DNA from: Cyanobacteria bacterium RU_5_0
GTDB taxonomy: Bacteria > Cyanobacteriota > Cyanobacteriia > Elainellales > Elainellaceae
DNA: 55,189 nt
Direction of reading: 5' to 3'
NCBI GenBank assembly: GCA_012033255.1
Contig: JAAUSF010000020.1
Location: 1-55,189 of the forward strand
The position numbers were made by a program, and so were the translations under genes. Below are positions 1-8,634 of this stretch, one piece after another (the stretch's first letter is position 1; the number at the start of each line of letters is the position of its first letter). The notes beneath the pieces are model-generated. The model made no database searches. It was not told the origin of the DNA and saw only the letters and a list, made by a program, of their open reading frames with translations.

Positions 1-48
1 GTATCCGTTTTGCGCCAATACATCGAAAGTCAGAACTCCCCCGCCTAG
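1..48 (+). CDS. 3' end of a gene cut by the window start
   Basis: Frame 1 is open from the first base and ends at TAG 46-48, giving a 15-residue tail (VSVLRQYIESQNSPA). It looks like the amphipathic C-terminus of a real protein on the same strand as the next gene, but it is too short to assign to a family. It could also be chance. Confidence 0.3.
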   Translation, partial: VSVLRQYIESQNSPA

Positions 49-141
49 CACCATAGGAGAGTGCTCGTTTCCTCCATCCCCCTTCCCTCGCCTACGGCAT
101 TGGTCAGGGGAGTGTCGTCAACTCGCTCGCATTCTTCCCGA

Positions 142-163
142 CGCTCACCCTACGGGTAGAGCG
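142..163. repeat. short GC-rich hairpin
   Basis: CGCTC-ACCC (142-150) can pair with GGGT-GAGCG (154-163, one bulged A) around a TAC loop. It lies between the gene tail ending at 48 and the DUF928 gene. There is no T-run, so it is more likely a dispersed palindrome than a simple intrinsic terminator. Confidence 0.35.
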
Positions 164-243
164 CGGGGCTGCTGCTGCAAAAGCTCAATTTGCCCTGAAG
201 TCCTTAATCACGTGGTCGGCTCTATGAAGATGTATCTTAGTTT

Positions 244-1107
244 ATGACCAAACCAACAGAGTTTCTCAACACTGGCATCCTTCTAGGAATGCTGCTCTCA
301 ACGCTTGCCCCTCTTGATGCCCATCAAGCTCAGGCGTTACCCAGTTTTGATTCGGTTTCCCGTTCGATCTCAAACCCTGTATTCTCTTCATTGAAGCAAC
401 TCGTATTTAATGCGTCTCCTGAGGATTTTGCTGGAGATGAAAGACCTGGCGATCGCACGTCTGGCGGCTCTCGTGGCCCTTGTCTCGATCGACTGATCGC
501 GCTTGTTCCGGGAACTGGAGACATTCCAGTCGGAGAAGACACTTGTGAAATGCAATCCAGTTCGCTGCTCACTCGAACCGTAGATGACACACCCAGCTTC
601 TGGTTCTATGTACCCGCGCCATCTCAATTGGATTCTCAATCTGATTCTCAATCTGATTCTCAATCTGATTCTCAATCTGATTCCGTTGTTGAATTCGTTC
701 TATTGGATCAAAACGGGCAAATTATTCAAACTGAACAGATGACGTTGACCGAACCATCTGGAATTGTCGCGGTTCACCTGACGCAACCATTAGATCTCAA
801 TCAATCCTATCAATGGATCTTCTCTATGCTGATCAACCCGCGCAGTCCGTCCCAAAATCCGATCGTTGATGGATGGGTGCAACGGGTTGAACCCAATTCG
901 GCACTGAGTACTGACTTAGCCCAAGCCGCTTCCGACTCCGAGCGAATTGCCGCCTATGCTAATCATGGGATCTGGCAGGATGCCCTGACCGAGTTAGCGA
1001 TGCTCCGTCAAGCCGATCCAGACAATTCAGCCCTCCTGAGCGATTGGAATGATCTTCTCAATTCAGTGGGATTAAGGGCGATCGCCGATGTCCCCTTTCT
1101 CCTCTAG
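244..1107 (+). CDS. DUF928 family secreted protein
   Basis: A 287-residue protein whose layout matches the cyanobacterial DUF928 family, of unknown function. The N-terminus is a Sec-type signal peptide (hydrophobic stretch about residues 10-25, then HQAQALP). The family signature follows: a GGSRGPC segment near residue 75, LIALVP near 85, and TPSFWFYVP near 117. Between residues 130 and 146 lies a Ser-Asp-Ser-Gln tandem tract encoded by a 12-bp repeat (631-678). The C-terminal third is helical with DALTEL-like segments. DUF928 genes often neighbour TPR/CHAT genes in cyanobacteria, as here with the gene at 1958, which fits an envelope or periplasmic role. The start ATG 244 is chosen because it gives a complete signal peptide; its ribosome site is weak. 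Confidence 0.85.
   Translation: MTKPTEFLNTGILLGMLLSTLAPLDAHQAQALPSFDSVSRSISNPVFSSLKQLVFNASPEDFAGDERPGDRTSGGSRGPCLDRLIALVPGTGDIPVGEDTCEMQSSSLLTRTVDDTPSFWFYVPAPSQLDSQSDSQSDSQSDSQSDSVVEFVLLDQNGQIIQTEQMTLTEPSGIVAVHLTQPLDLNQSYQWIFSMLINPRSPSQNPIVDGWVQRVEPNSALSTDLAQAASDSERIAAYANHGIWQDALTELAMLRQADPDNSALLSDWNDLLNSVGLRAIADVPFLL
631..678 (+). repeat. 12-bp tandem repeat in the DUF928 gene
   Basis: The unit GATTCTCAATCT occurs four times head to tail and is followed by a partial fifth. It encodes (Asp-Ser-Gln-Ser)4. Copies are identical at DNA level, so this is a young, length-variable minisatellite in a linker that keeps the frame. Confidence 0.9.
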
Positions 1108-1144
1108 TCTACGGTGTACACACAAATCCCCCCTCATCCCCCAA

Positions 1145-1171
1145 CCCCTTCTCCCACACGGGGAGAAGGGG
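1145..1171. terminator. palindrome between convergent genes (possible terminator)
   Basis: CCCCTTCTCCC (1145-1155) and GGGGAGAAGGGG (1160-1171) form a near-perfect stem over a 4-base loop. It lies between the convergent DUF928 gene and the small minus-strand gene at 1186-1482. There is no U-tract. Sequences of this form are dispersed intergenic palindromes in many bacteria, so termination is inferred from position only. Confidence 0.45.
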
Positions 1172-1185
1172 AGCCAGGAGTAGGC

Positions 1186-1482
1186 TCATAGCGGTGTGGA
1201 AGGGTGGCGGCGCGATCGCCGTCGATAGCGGGTGTAGAGTTTCATCATTTCACCCAGGTTGGGAGTTGGCATCCGCTCTGGATTGGGGTTGGGTAATAAG
1301 CGACTCCACAAGCCAATCTCGGCAAAACCACGCTGATGCAAGTCTTGAATCACCTCTTCAATCCCTTCAGCTGAACCAATGACTAACACATGCACGGGTT
1401 CGCGATCGCCTCCGGATTTGGCGGGGTCGGCATTATCAGAATCATTGGAATCATTCCAATCGGATAAGAATTCATCTGCCAT
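1186..1482 (-). CDS. small conserved-type hypothetical protein
   Basis: A 98-residue protein of no family I can name. The first 30 residues are acidic and disordered (DWNDSNDSDNADP). A compact segment, about residues 31-65, reads HVLVIGSAEGIEEVIQDL and GFAEIGLWSRLLP, which looks like a beta-alpha-beta unit. The tail is basic (YRRRSRRHP). A purine-rich AAAGGAC lies 10 bases before ATG 1482, supporting the start. The gene converges on the DUF928 gene. The pattern of a short conserved core with a charged tail suggests a genuine cyanobacterial small protein, possibly binding a partner protein. Confidence 0.65.
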   Translation of the reverse strand: MADEFLSDWNDSNDSDNADPAKSGGDREPVHVLVIGSAEGIEEVIQDLHQRGFAEIGLWSRLLPNPNPERMPTPNLGEMMKLYTRYRRRSRRHPSTPL

Positions 1483-1957
1483 AACACACGTCCTTTGATT
1501 TTTAGGATGGGAAGAAATCCCAAAATCAAGCCGCCCCGTTTGAGCATGGCAAAGCGGGACGGCTAAAGAGGGTGGTAAAATCCCATTAGCCTCCGTGACT
1601 GCTCGGTACAGTTTCGGGGGTCAGTCGCCGCTCAAAGCTGTTGCAAGCAGCGATGAGTGGCGCATGGCTAGATTTTTGGGCCGATCGGTTATTTGCAAGT
1701 AGATCTTTGCAAGTAGATATCTGCGAACAAATTCCTGTAAACAAATAACCTTAAGCTGAGAGCATAGCGGCATTGGGACCCTCTCGTCAAGACTGCTGCT
1801 GACTGACTGACAAATCTTTTTTTGGAGGTTAGGTTGTCGCTCCACCCAACTAAAATCTGACAGTCCAGTATTACCTGAATTTTCCAGAACTTGCGTGAGC
1901 CAGCAGTTGCTACAATAGCCTGTTCCTATCGCAACACTCCAGATCGCCCAACCCCTC
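1483..1957. other. intergenic region with short repeats
   Basis: There is no convincing gene here; the open frame on the minus strand has no recognisable composition. Two structures stand out. A 13-bp direct repeat (TTTGCAAGTAGAT) lies at 1692-1704 and 1706-1718. An inverted repeat GGTTATTTG (1687-1695) / CAAATAACC (1742-1750) brackets it. The region must hold the promoters of the divergent genes at 1482 and 1958. Confidence 0.5.
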
Positions 1958-4900
1958 ATGCAAATGCACCTGAAATCCCTCGATCGCTATACATCAGCCA
2001 TTGGTTGCTTGAGCATACTATTCATTCCGCTGCTCACCAGCGCACCTGTATTTTCCCAAGAAGTTGCCCAAGAAACCTCTCCAGCCGCCCCCACTTCAGC
2101 AGAAGTGTTGCTAGACGTGCAAGGCATTCTGGAACCCGGAGATCCTGTCCTTTCCTCCGATGGCAGTTTATATGATGAATATTCGTTTACGGGACAGGCA
2201 GGACAATCGATCGTCATCGTTTTGGAAAGTGTAGAATTCGATCCCTATTTGATCCTCATGGATGCCCAGGGTCAAACCTTAGGTGAGAACGATGACGTTG
2301 ATCAGGATAATTTCAACTCTGCCTTAATCATCACGCTGCCGCAGAATGGGACATATCGGGTCTTGGTCAATGCTTACAATGCTGAGAGTCAAGGTCACTA
2401 CACACTGATTGTTCGCCCCACCCTCGCTGGACAAATCCAGCCTCAATTTAGCGATCGCGCTCTGCGACAAGTCGATGCCAACCGACTGCTCAGACAGGGC
2501 TACCAACAGTATTCAGCTAGCCAGTTTCAAGAGACATTACAATCCTTTCAACAAGCCCTGGCAATCTATCGAGAGATTGGCGTTCGCTTTAATGAAGTGG
2601 CATTACTGAACGACATCGGTGCGGTCTACCATGATCTGGGCGATTATCCTCAAGCCCTTGATTTCTATCAACAATCTCTGAGCATTAGTCGAGAAACTGG
2701 CGATCGCGAAACTGAAGGCAGCACACTGAATAACATTGGTTTGGTTTACGCGAACTTAGGTGATTATCCTCAAGCCCTCGATTATCTTCAACAATCTCTG
2801 AGCATTAGTCGAGAAATTGGCAATCGGGCTGACGAAGGGACGACGCTGGATAATATTGGCTCCATTTACAATAACTTAGGGAATTATCCTCAGGCCCTCA
2901 ATCACCTTCAACAATCTTTGAGCGTTAGTCGAGAAATTGGCGATCGGACTGTTGAAAGCAGCATACTGAATAACATTGGTTCGGTTTACGCGAACTTAGG
3001 TGATTATCCTCAAGCTCTCGATTTCTATCAACAGTCTCTGAATATCATTCGAGAACTAGGTAATCGGGCTGACGAAGGGGCAAGCCTCATTAGTATTGGT
3101 TCAGTCTACGGTTACTTGGAGAATTATCCTCAAGCCCTCAATTACTTTCAACAAGCTCTGAGAATTAATCAAGAAGTTGGCGATCGCGATAACGAAGGGA
3201 CGAGTCTCGCGAATATTGGCTTAGTCTACAGTTACTTGGGAGATTATTCTCAGGCGCTTGATTATCTTCAACAGTCTCTGAGGATTAGTCGAGAAATTGG
3301 CGATCGGGCTGGCGAAGGGACGAGGCTGAATAATATTGGCTCCATTTACAATGACTTAGGCGATTATCCTCAGGCATTTAATTACTATCAACAATCGTTG
3401 AGCATTAGCAAAGAAATTGGCGATCGTAAGCAAGAAGCGACAACCCTCAGTCACATTGGAAGTTCGCTAGCCGATCAAAATCAACCCGAATTGGCGATCG
3501 TGTTCCTCAAACAAGCGGTGAATCAGTGGGAAGTGATTCGCAATGAATTGCAGGTGTTGCCGACTGAGCAGCAAGAATCGTTTACCGAAACGGTTTCAGA
3601 TACCTATCGTCGCTTAGCCGATTTATTATTGCAACAAGACCGAGTTTTAGAAGCGCAACAAGTACTGGATTTACTCAAAATTCAGGAATTGCAGGAATAT
3701 CTGCGTGATGTGCGCGGCAATGCCCAAACCGCCCAAGGACTTGATTTCTGGCCACCGGAGCAAGAAATTATTGCCCTGTATGATCGATCGCTTCAACAAG
3801 GAGAAGACTTTGAGCAATTCGTGAGTCGGGTCGAGGTAGAAACTCAGGTAGCTCAACTGCGCCGCACGGCACAAGGGCAGAACTTGAACCCCGAACAACT
3901 CGCCAGTTTGCAGAATGAATTACAACAGCTAGACCAACCCGCCGTCATTCTCTATCCCCTGATTTTGGACGATCGCCTGGAGTTGGTCTTAGTCATGCCC
4001 AACGGTGAACCGATTCGTCGCACCGTTAATGTGGGTCGTGAACAACTCAACGCCGCGCTAGCCACTTTATTGCCCAACCTGGAAAACCGCATCCGCAATG
4101 CCAAACCTGACGCCCAACAACTCTATCAATGGTTAATTCAGCCGATCGAAGCAGACCTGGCAGATGCGGGAGCCACCACAATTCTCTATGCCGCCGATGG
4201 GCAGTTGCGCTATCTGCCCTTGGGGGCACTGTATGATGGCAACCAATGGCTGATTCAACGCTTTCGCATCAACAATATTACGGCAGCCTCCCTGTTAGAC
4301 TTTAGCTCCTCGCAGGACAAGCCCCTGCGAGTTTTGGCGGGGGCTTTTAGCGATACCACGCTCAATTATCAATTCCAGATTGGCACAGAAGACTTTATAT
4401 TCAGCGGATTGCCCTATACCGAAGTCGAAGTCGAAAACATCGCGGCTGAAGTTCCTGATACCACTCAACTATTCAACACAGACTTCAGCCGGGTTGCGGT
4501 GGAATCACAATTGTCAGAGTATTCAATTATCCATTTGGCAACCCATGCCGAATTCGTTCCTGGTTTACCCGAAGCCTCGTTTATTTTGTTTGGTAATGGC
4601 GATCGGGTGACGCTGCGCGATATCGGTGCTTGGAGGATTGCCAACGTTGATCTGGTGGTTCTGAGTGCGTGCAGAACCGCTGTCAGCGGCTTGGGCAATG
4701 GGGAGGAGATATTAGGGTTTGGGTATCAAATTCAGCGCACTGGCGCACGCGCCACCATTGCCTCCCTCTGGTATGTTGATGATGCCAGCACCCAGACGCT
4801 GATGACTGCCTTCTATGCCGCTCTAGGACAGGGGATGAGTGAAACTGAAGCACTCCGACAGGCACAGATTGCCTTAATCACCGGAGACTTTAGCGCTCTA

Positions 4901-4987
4901 GGTCTGTCTCCAGAAACCATCCCATCCGACCTCGTCAGCCACCCCTATTACTGGTCCCCCTTTATTTTGATTGGGAATGGGCTGTGA
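1958..4987 (+). CDS. secreted PPC-TPR-CHAT domain protein
   Basis: A 1009-residue protein with four parts. Residues 1-35 form a signal peptide (IGCLSILFIPLLTSAPVFSQ). Residues 45-155 resemble a PPC-type beta-sandwich (DEYSFTGQAGQSIVIVLES, then NGTYRVLVNAY). Residues 175-525 hold about eight 40-residue TPR units with repeated DYPQALDYLQQSL and GDRAGEGTRLNNIGSIY motifs. Residues 690-1009 form a CHAT caspase-like domain; the dyad is His in IIHLATHAEF (about 863) and Cys in LVVLSACRTA (about 905), both present. CHAT domains are peptidases of the caspase-HetF-TPR group. Export outside the cytoplasm is inferred from the signal peptide. The neighbour at 244 (DUF928) may act with it. ATG 1964 is an alternative start. 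Confidence 0.9.
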   Translation: MQMHLKSLDRYTSAIGCLSILFIPLLTSAPVFSQEVAQETSPAAPTSAEVLLDVQGILEPGDPVLSSDGSLYDEYSFTGQAGQSIVIVLESVEFDPYLILMDAQGQTLGENDDVDQDNFNSALIITLPQNGTYRVLVNAYNAESQGHYTLIVRPTLAGQIQPQFSDRALRQVDANRLLRQGYQQYSASQFQETLQSFQQALAIYREIGVRFNEVALLNDIGAVYHDLGDYPQALDFYQQSLSISRETGDRETEGSTLNNIGLVYANLGDYPQALDYLQQSLSISREIGNRADEGTTLDNIGSIYNNLGNYPQALNHLQQSLSVSREIGDRTVESSILNNIGSVYANLGDYPQALDFYQQSLNIIRELGNRADEGASLISIGSVYGYLENYPQALNYFQQALRINQEVGDRDNEGTSLANIGLVYSYLGDYSQALDYLQQSLRISREIGDRAGEGTRLNNIGSIYNDLGDYPQAFNYYQQSLSISKEIGDRKQEATTLSHIGSSLADQNQPELAIVFLKQAVNQWEVIRNELQVLPTEQQESFTETVSDTYRRLADLLLQQDRVLEAQQVLDLLKIQELQEYLRDVRGNAQTAQGLDFWPPEQEIIALYDRSLQQGEDFEQFVSRVEVETQVAQLRRTAQGQNLNPEQLASLQNELQQLDQPAVILYPLILDDRLELVLVMPNGEPIRRTVNVGREQLNAALATLLPNLENRIRNAKPDAQQLYQWLIQPIEADLADAGATTILYAADGQLRYLPLGALYDGNQWLIQRFRINNITAASLLDFSSSQDKPLRVLAGAFSDTTLNYQFQIGTEDFIFSGLPYTEVEVENIAAEVPDTTQLFNTDFSRVAVESQLSEYSIIHLATHAEFVPGLPEASFILFGNGDRVTLRDIGAWRIANVDLVVLSACRTAVSGLGNGEEILGFGYQIQRTGARATIASLWYVDDASTQTLMTAFYAALGQGMSETEALRQAQIALITGDFSALGLSPETIPSDLVSHPYYWSPFILIGNGL
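2520..3480 (+). repeat. 120-bp tandem TPR-coding repeats
   Basis: The TPR part of the CHAT gene is made of units about 120 bp long (40 codons) that stay similar at DNA level, for example the recurrent GATTATCCTCAAGCCCTCGA. Such arrays recombine, so the repeat number may differ between strains or collapse in short-read assemblies. Confidence 0.75.
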
Positions 4988-5204
4988 GCATGTTTGAGTT
5001 GGCGGGGATGCTCCTGAGTCCAGTTGCCGATCGGCTCTCGCGGCTGGGGGTGAAAGTTGGTTTACGTCCTCGTCCGGTTTCGTTGCCCCTGACTAGCCCC
5101 ATCCTGGTACAATTGAACACATCCCAGAGCTACTGATTGCCAGGTTGCTGAGTCAGGTGGAATCTCAAAAAACATTAATGCATGTAATCTAGAGGGCTGA
5201 TGAT
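4988..5204. other. gap between the CHAT and Uma2 genes
   Basis: A 48-codon open frame (4990-5136, starting MFELAGMLLSPVADRL) lies 2 bases after the CHAT stop. It has no recognisable family and no clear ribosome site, so I treat it as unproven. An AGAGGG element lies just before the Uma2 start. Confidence 0.3.
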
Positions 5205-5987
5205 ATGGTGACTGACCCCATGCTCAAGCAACCCGACCCACTTACCCCGACCGTGGACTGGGTTCCCCCCATGCCCCCCACTGATCTGATCTTTGACGAT
5301 GGAGAACCCTTGGAAACCAACCGTCACCGAATTGCCATGAATGGGCTGATCCGATCGTTAAAACATCACTGGTCTGACCGTCAGGATGTTTTCGTAGGCG
5401 GGAATATGTTCATCTATTACAGCAGTAAACAGGTGCGGAATCAGGATTTTCGAGGTCCTGACTTTTTTGTGGTGATGGATGTGGATAGTGATCCGACGCG
5501 ATTAGGGTGGGTGGTGTGGGAAGAGAATGGACGCTATCCCGATGTGATTGTGGAACTGTTGTCAGATTCCACCGAAGCCGTTGACCTGGGACCCAAGAAG
5601 CGGCTCTATGAACAGGTATTCAAGACGAAGGATTACTTTGTCTTTCATCCATTCCAGAGTCATTCATTACAGGGTTGGCACCTCCACAGCGATCGCGGCT
5701 ATCAACCGTTAGAGTCAAATCAGCAAGATTGGTTGTGGTGTCAAACCCTGGGATTATGGTTGGGCATCTGGGAAGGCAAGGTTGAGGATGATACCACTGT
5801 GTGGTTGCGGTTCTATGACGAGGCAGGGAACTTGGTGTTGTTACCGGAGGAAGCGGCTCAACAACGAGCAGACCAGGAACAACAACGAGCAGACCAGGAA
5901 CAGCAACGAGCAGACCAGGAACAACAACGAGCAGAGCGTCTGGCTACCCGGCTACGGGAGTTGGGAGAAGATCCAAACCTACTGTGA
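5205..5987 (+). CDS. Uma2 family (DUF820) putative restriction-type endonuclease
   Basis: A 260-residue protein of the Uma2 family, a PD-(D/E)XK-fold group massively expanded in cyanobacteria. Visible family marks are GPDFFVVMDVD near residue 85 and RYPDVIVELLSDST near 110, with the Asp of GPD and the Glu of VIVELLS in the usual metal-binding positions. They are followed by KKRLYEQVFKTKDYFVFHP, where a Lys completes the motif. The last 45 residues form a Gln/Arg/Glu-rich coiled coil built from a 7-residue unit (QQRADQE) repeated three times plus a partial copy, and the protein ends in RLRELGEDPNLL, a common end for this family. The cellular role of Uma2 proteins is unknown. The gene stands alone. 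Confidence 0.9.
   Translation: MVTDPMLKQPDPLTPTVDWVPPMPPTDLIFDDGEPLETNRHRIAMNGLIRSLKHHWSDRQDVFVGGNMFIYYSSKQVRNQDFRGPDFFVVMDVDSDPTRLGWVVWEENGRYPDVIVELLSDSTEAVDLGPKKRLYEQVFKTKDYFVFHPFQSHSLQGWHLHSDRGYQPLESNQQDWLWCQTLGLWLGIWEGKVEDDTTVWLRFYDEAGNLVLLPEEAAQQRADQEQQRADQEQQRADQEQQRAERLATRLRELGEDPNLL
5859..5936 (+). repeat. 21-bp tandem repeat in the Uma2 coiled coil
   Basis: The 21-bp unit CAACAACGAGCAGACCAGGAA occurs three times (one copy with a single silent A-to-G change) plus a partial copy. Each unit encodes one heptad, so length change adds or removes whole heptads without breaking the frame. Confidence 0.9.
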
Positions 5988-6098
5988 TTGAGTGCTTCCA
6001 GTGACCTCGATCGACTCAAACCGCCCCCTAGTCCCTCAATTCTGGGGAGAACTTGGCTCAAAGTCCCCCAAAGTTGAGGGATTTAGAGGGCTTACAAC

Positions 6099-7247
6099 TC
6101 AATTTTTGTACAAATTCCTATTGAGGGCGAGTTGACCTGCCAACCGGCGTTGCTCACCTTCCCGTAACGGATGATAGCGAGCCGCTTGGGCATCACGGAA
6201 CAGTTGCTCTAAACCCAACGATCGATAAAAGGCTTTGCCTCCGATCGCTTCCATTGCCAGATCAACCACGTTTAACACCGCGCGTGCTGCTAACGTGCGA
6301 GCGGTCATCACTTGATTTGTGGTATTAAATCCAGGCTGACTGGCATCTGCCACTGTCATCATGTGTTGCAGAGCTAATTTCGCCGCCATCAATTCGTTCT
6401 CGATGCCCCCGACCAGATAGCAAATGTGATCATTTTCTGGGCGTTGTTGAATCAGTTGCACCGTTAGGTCTCGTGCGGCTTCTGCCACACCCACGTACAC
6501 CGAGTAGATCAAGGGAAATGCCACCATTGAAATCAGGTGAAACAGAGGATGCCACTCACCCTGGGAGCGTTTCAGCGCGATGCCTGTGTCAGGCACAAAG
6601 ACATCCGACAACACGATGGTATGGGAACCTGTGCCCTGCATTCCCATTGCATACCAAACAGGATCAATTTTGACCCCCTCCGCCTGCATAGGAATCGCAA
6701 AATGCAGCACAGTGGAGCCAGCTTCTGGATCGTTGTATACGGCACTGGTCATCAGCAAATCACCGGCGGGGGCACCGCTGGCAAAGACTTTACAGGCATT
6801 AATGCGAAATCCCCCTTCCACGCGAGTGGCTGTACCGGAGCCTTCTAGCCAATCCGAGCCACCGCTACTGAGGAGGACAATCTGTTCCATGGCAACTCGC
6901 CGCAGCAAACCCTCAACTGGTGCATTTTGATGCTGCCAACGCCAAACCGGAATCATCACTTGATGCGTATGCATGGCAAAAGCCAGTGCCGTGGAACTGC
7001 AATGATGAGCCAGTGTCCGCAGCACTTCACACATTTCGCTGTAGCTGGCTCCGCCACCGCCTAGCTCAACGGGTACACCCGCCGAAACAAATCTATGTTG
7101 TTTCAACGCGGCAAAGTTCTCAGCGACGAATCGATCGTTCTCATTGCTATCAATGCGGCGTTCTGCAAATTGAACACCCAAATTTTTAGCTAGTTCTGTC
7201 CAAGATGGAACGGTTTGATGAATTGGAGAAGATTGTAATTCCAACAT
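6099..7247 (-). CDS. acyl-CoA dehydrogenase-like flavoprotein
   Basis: A 382-residue protein with the acyl-CoA dehydrogenase fold. The N-terminal helical part carries GVPVELGGGGASYSEM. The FAD-contacting middle domain carries SGGSDWLEGSGTATRVEGGFRI and MGMQGTGSHTIVLSDVFVP. The C-terminal four-helix domain ends in MEAIGGKAFYRSLGLEQLFRDA and AARYHPL. The base Glu of short-chain dehydrogenases is not evident, and this ending resembles the DszC/SfnC-like monooxygenase branch better than beta-oxidation enzymes. Most cyanobacteria lack beta-oxidation, so a flavin-dependent oxygenase or a transferred dehydrogenase is more likely than fatty-acid breakdown. No flavin reductase or other pathway gene lies nearby. 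Confidence 0.8.
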   Translation of the reverse strand: MLELQSSPIHQTVPSWTELAKNLGVQFAERRIDSNENDRFVAENFAALKQHRFVSAGVPVELGGGGASYSEMCEVLRTLAHHCSSTALAFAMHTHQVMIPVWRWQHQNAPVEGLLRRVAMEQIVLLSSGGSDWLEGSGTATRVEGGFRINACKVFASGAPAGDLLMTSAVYNDPEAGSTVLHFAIPMQAEGVKIDPVWYAMGMQGTGSHTIVLSDVFVPDTGIALKRSQGEWHPLFHLISMVAFPLIYSVYVGVAEAARDLTVQLIQQRPENDHICYLVGGIENELMAAKLALQHMMTVADASQPGFNTTNQVMTARTLAARAVLNVVDLAMEAIGGKAFYRSLGLEQLFRDAQAARYHPLREGEQRRLAGQLALNRNLYKN

Positions 7248-7485
7248 ATTGTTGTCCTTCAGGTTAATAGGAATAGATTACAAGCGTAGGCAAACTCAAC
7301 TGGATGAGTGAAAAAAATCTGAACGTCATAAGAGTATTAAGTAGCTGAACTTACAGCAACATGGAATTGTGGAGAAGAAATGCGATCGTCCTCAGCAAGG
7401 AGAGACTAAGCCGCGATCGCAAAGATCTGAGCAACAACTTTGGCTTAATTCAGTGCCATTCGCTTATAGACGAAGCGCGGGATGG
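7248..7485. other. intergenic region
   Basis: No gene is visible. The region separates two minus-strand genes and should contain the promoter of the acyl-CoA dehydrogenase-like gene. It holds two HIP1-type GCGATCGC/GCGATCGT sites and nothing else I can name. Confidence 0.4.
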
Positions 7486-8634
7486 TTAACCGCCGACAAA
7501 GAAGTTTTTGTTCGTCATCGCTAAGCCAGTCGATACTTTGGCAATCTGAATCTGAGCCGCTCCCCCGATGCCATCAGCGTCGAAGAATACCGCTCCAGTG
7601 GATTTGTTGTAGATAAAGCGATCGCTACTATCTTGAGCACTTGACCCAATCCGGAATTGATCGGTGGTGATGTATCCTGCCGTTAATCCTGCCCCGAAGC
7701 CAGACCGTGTAATAAAGAAACCGTCATCTACAACTTTGAAATCCTTAATTGTGTCAATTCCCTCCCACGGCGTAAAGAAGCCAAAGGTATCTTTCCCTGA
7801 GCCACCTGTGATGATGTCATTTCCTGCCAGACCCACTAAATGATCATCGCCGCCACCACCGAAGATGGAATTGCTAGCAGTGTTACCATAGACTTCATTA
7901 CCTAAGTTGTTACCCGTACCGTTAATCGCAGCCGTGCCATCCAGGGATAAGACCTCGACCTCTGCGGTTAAGGTATAGCTGACGATGGAGCGCACACCAT
8001 CACGTCCCCCGCCAGCAGCCTCAAACACAGCAGTAGTTGCATTCTGGATGTAGTAAATGTCGTTGCCGCTGCCGCCGAACAGTTGGTTGTTACCGGACTC
8101 ACCAGCCAGGTGATCGTCTCCGTTTTCACCCCAGAGAATGTCGTTGCCATCGCCAGCCCGGAGAACGTCATTGCCGTCCCTACCGAAGAGGTTGTTGTCG
8201 GCGGCGTTACCATAGATTTCATTATTCAAGCCGTTCCCCGTACCATTGGCAGCACCGTTCTCTAAGACTAAGTTTTCGACGAATCCGCTCAATTCCAAGC
8301 TATAGCTAATGAAAGAGCGTACCGTATCAAACCCCTCCCCATACTCTTCAACAATTGCGTCATTCACATTATTGACATAGTAAAGGTCGTTGCCGAAACC
8401 ACCTTGCATGTAGTCGGCACCGCCACCCAACATCGTGTCGTCTCCGTTGCCACCGTAGAGAGCCTCATTACCGCCACGGCCAGCATCGAGCCAATCGTTG
8501 CCATCACCACCATCGAGTATATCGCTGCCACCAAGACCATACAGTTCGTCATCCCCTCCTAGTCCCTTAAGTATATCGTTAACGTCAGTACCGAAAAGAG
8601 TCTCTGATTTATCTGAGCCAGTACGTTCAGCCAT
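7486..8634 (-). CDS. RTX-type calcium-binding repeat protein
   Basis: A protein of 382 residues from ATG 8634. That start has a good ribosome site (AGGAG, 8 bases upstream); the longer open frame begins at 8769. It contains clustered glycine- and aspartate-rich nonapeptides (GGDDELYGLGG, GGDGNDWLDAG, GRDGNDVLRAG, GGSGKDTFGF) that form a calcium-binding beta-roll. These alternate with two 60-residue SYTL...VEVLSLDG-type blocks. The C-terminus (SDRFIYNKSTGAVFFDADGIGG) is the usual end of cyanobacterial RTX proteins and carries the uncleaved type I secretion signal region. It has no enzymatic domain, so a structural surface or exoprotein role is likely. No secretion genes are adjacent. Confidence 0.9.
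   Translation of the reverse strand: MAERTGSDKSETLFGTDVNDILKGLGGDDELYGLGGSDILDGGDGNDWLDAGRGGNEALYGGNGDDTMLGGGADYMQGGFGNDLYYVNNVNDAIVEEYGEGFDTVRSFISYSLELSGFVENLVLENGAANGTGNGLNNEIYGNAADNNLFGRDGNDVLRAGDGNDILWGENGDDHLAGESGNNQLFGGSGNDIYYIQNATTAVFEAAGGGRDGVRSIVSYTLTAEVEVLSLDGTAAINGTGNNLGNEVYGNTASNSIFGGGGDDHLVGLAGNDIITGGSGKDTFGFFTPWEGIDTIKDFKVVDDGFFITRSGFGAGLTAGYITTDQFRIGSSAQDSSDRFIYNKSTGAVFFDADGIGGAAQIQIAKVSTGLAMTNKNFFVGG

Noticed and set aside
1621-1959. 112-residue minus-strand frame upstream of the CHAT gene
   Set aside because: Composition is unlike any protein, it has no ribosome site, and it overlaps the likely promoter region.
4990-5136. 48-codon frame directly after the CHAT stop
   Set aside because: No family, no clear ribosome site, and codon use is not convincing.
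8037-8309. Arg/His-rich plus-strand frame inside the RTX gene
   Set aside because: It is a shadow of the Gly/Asp repeat codons on the other strand.
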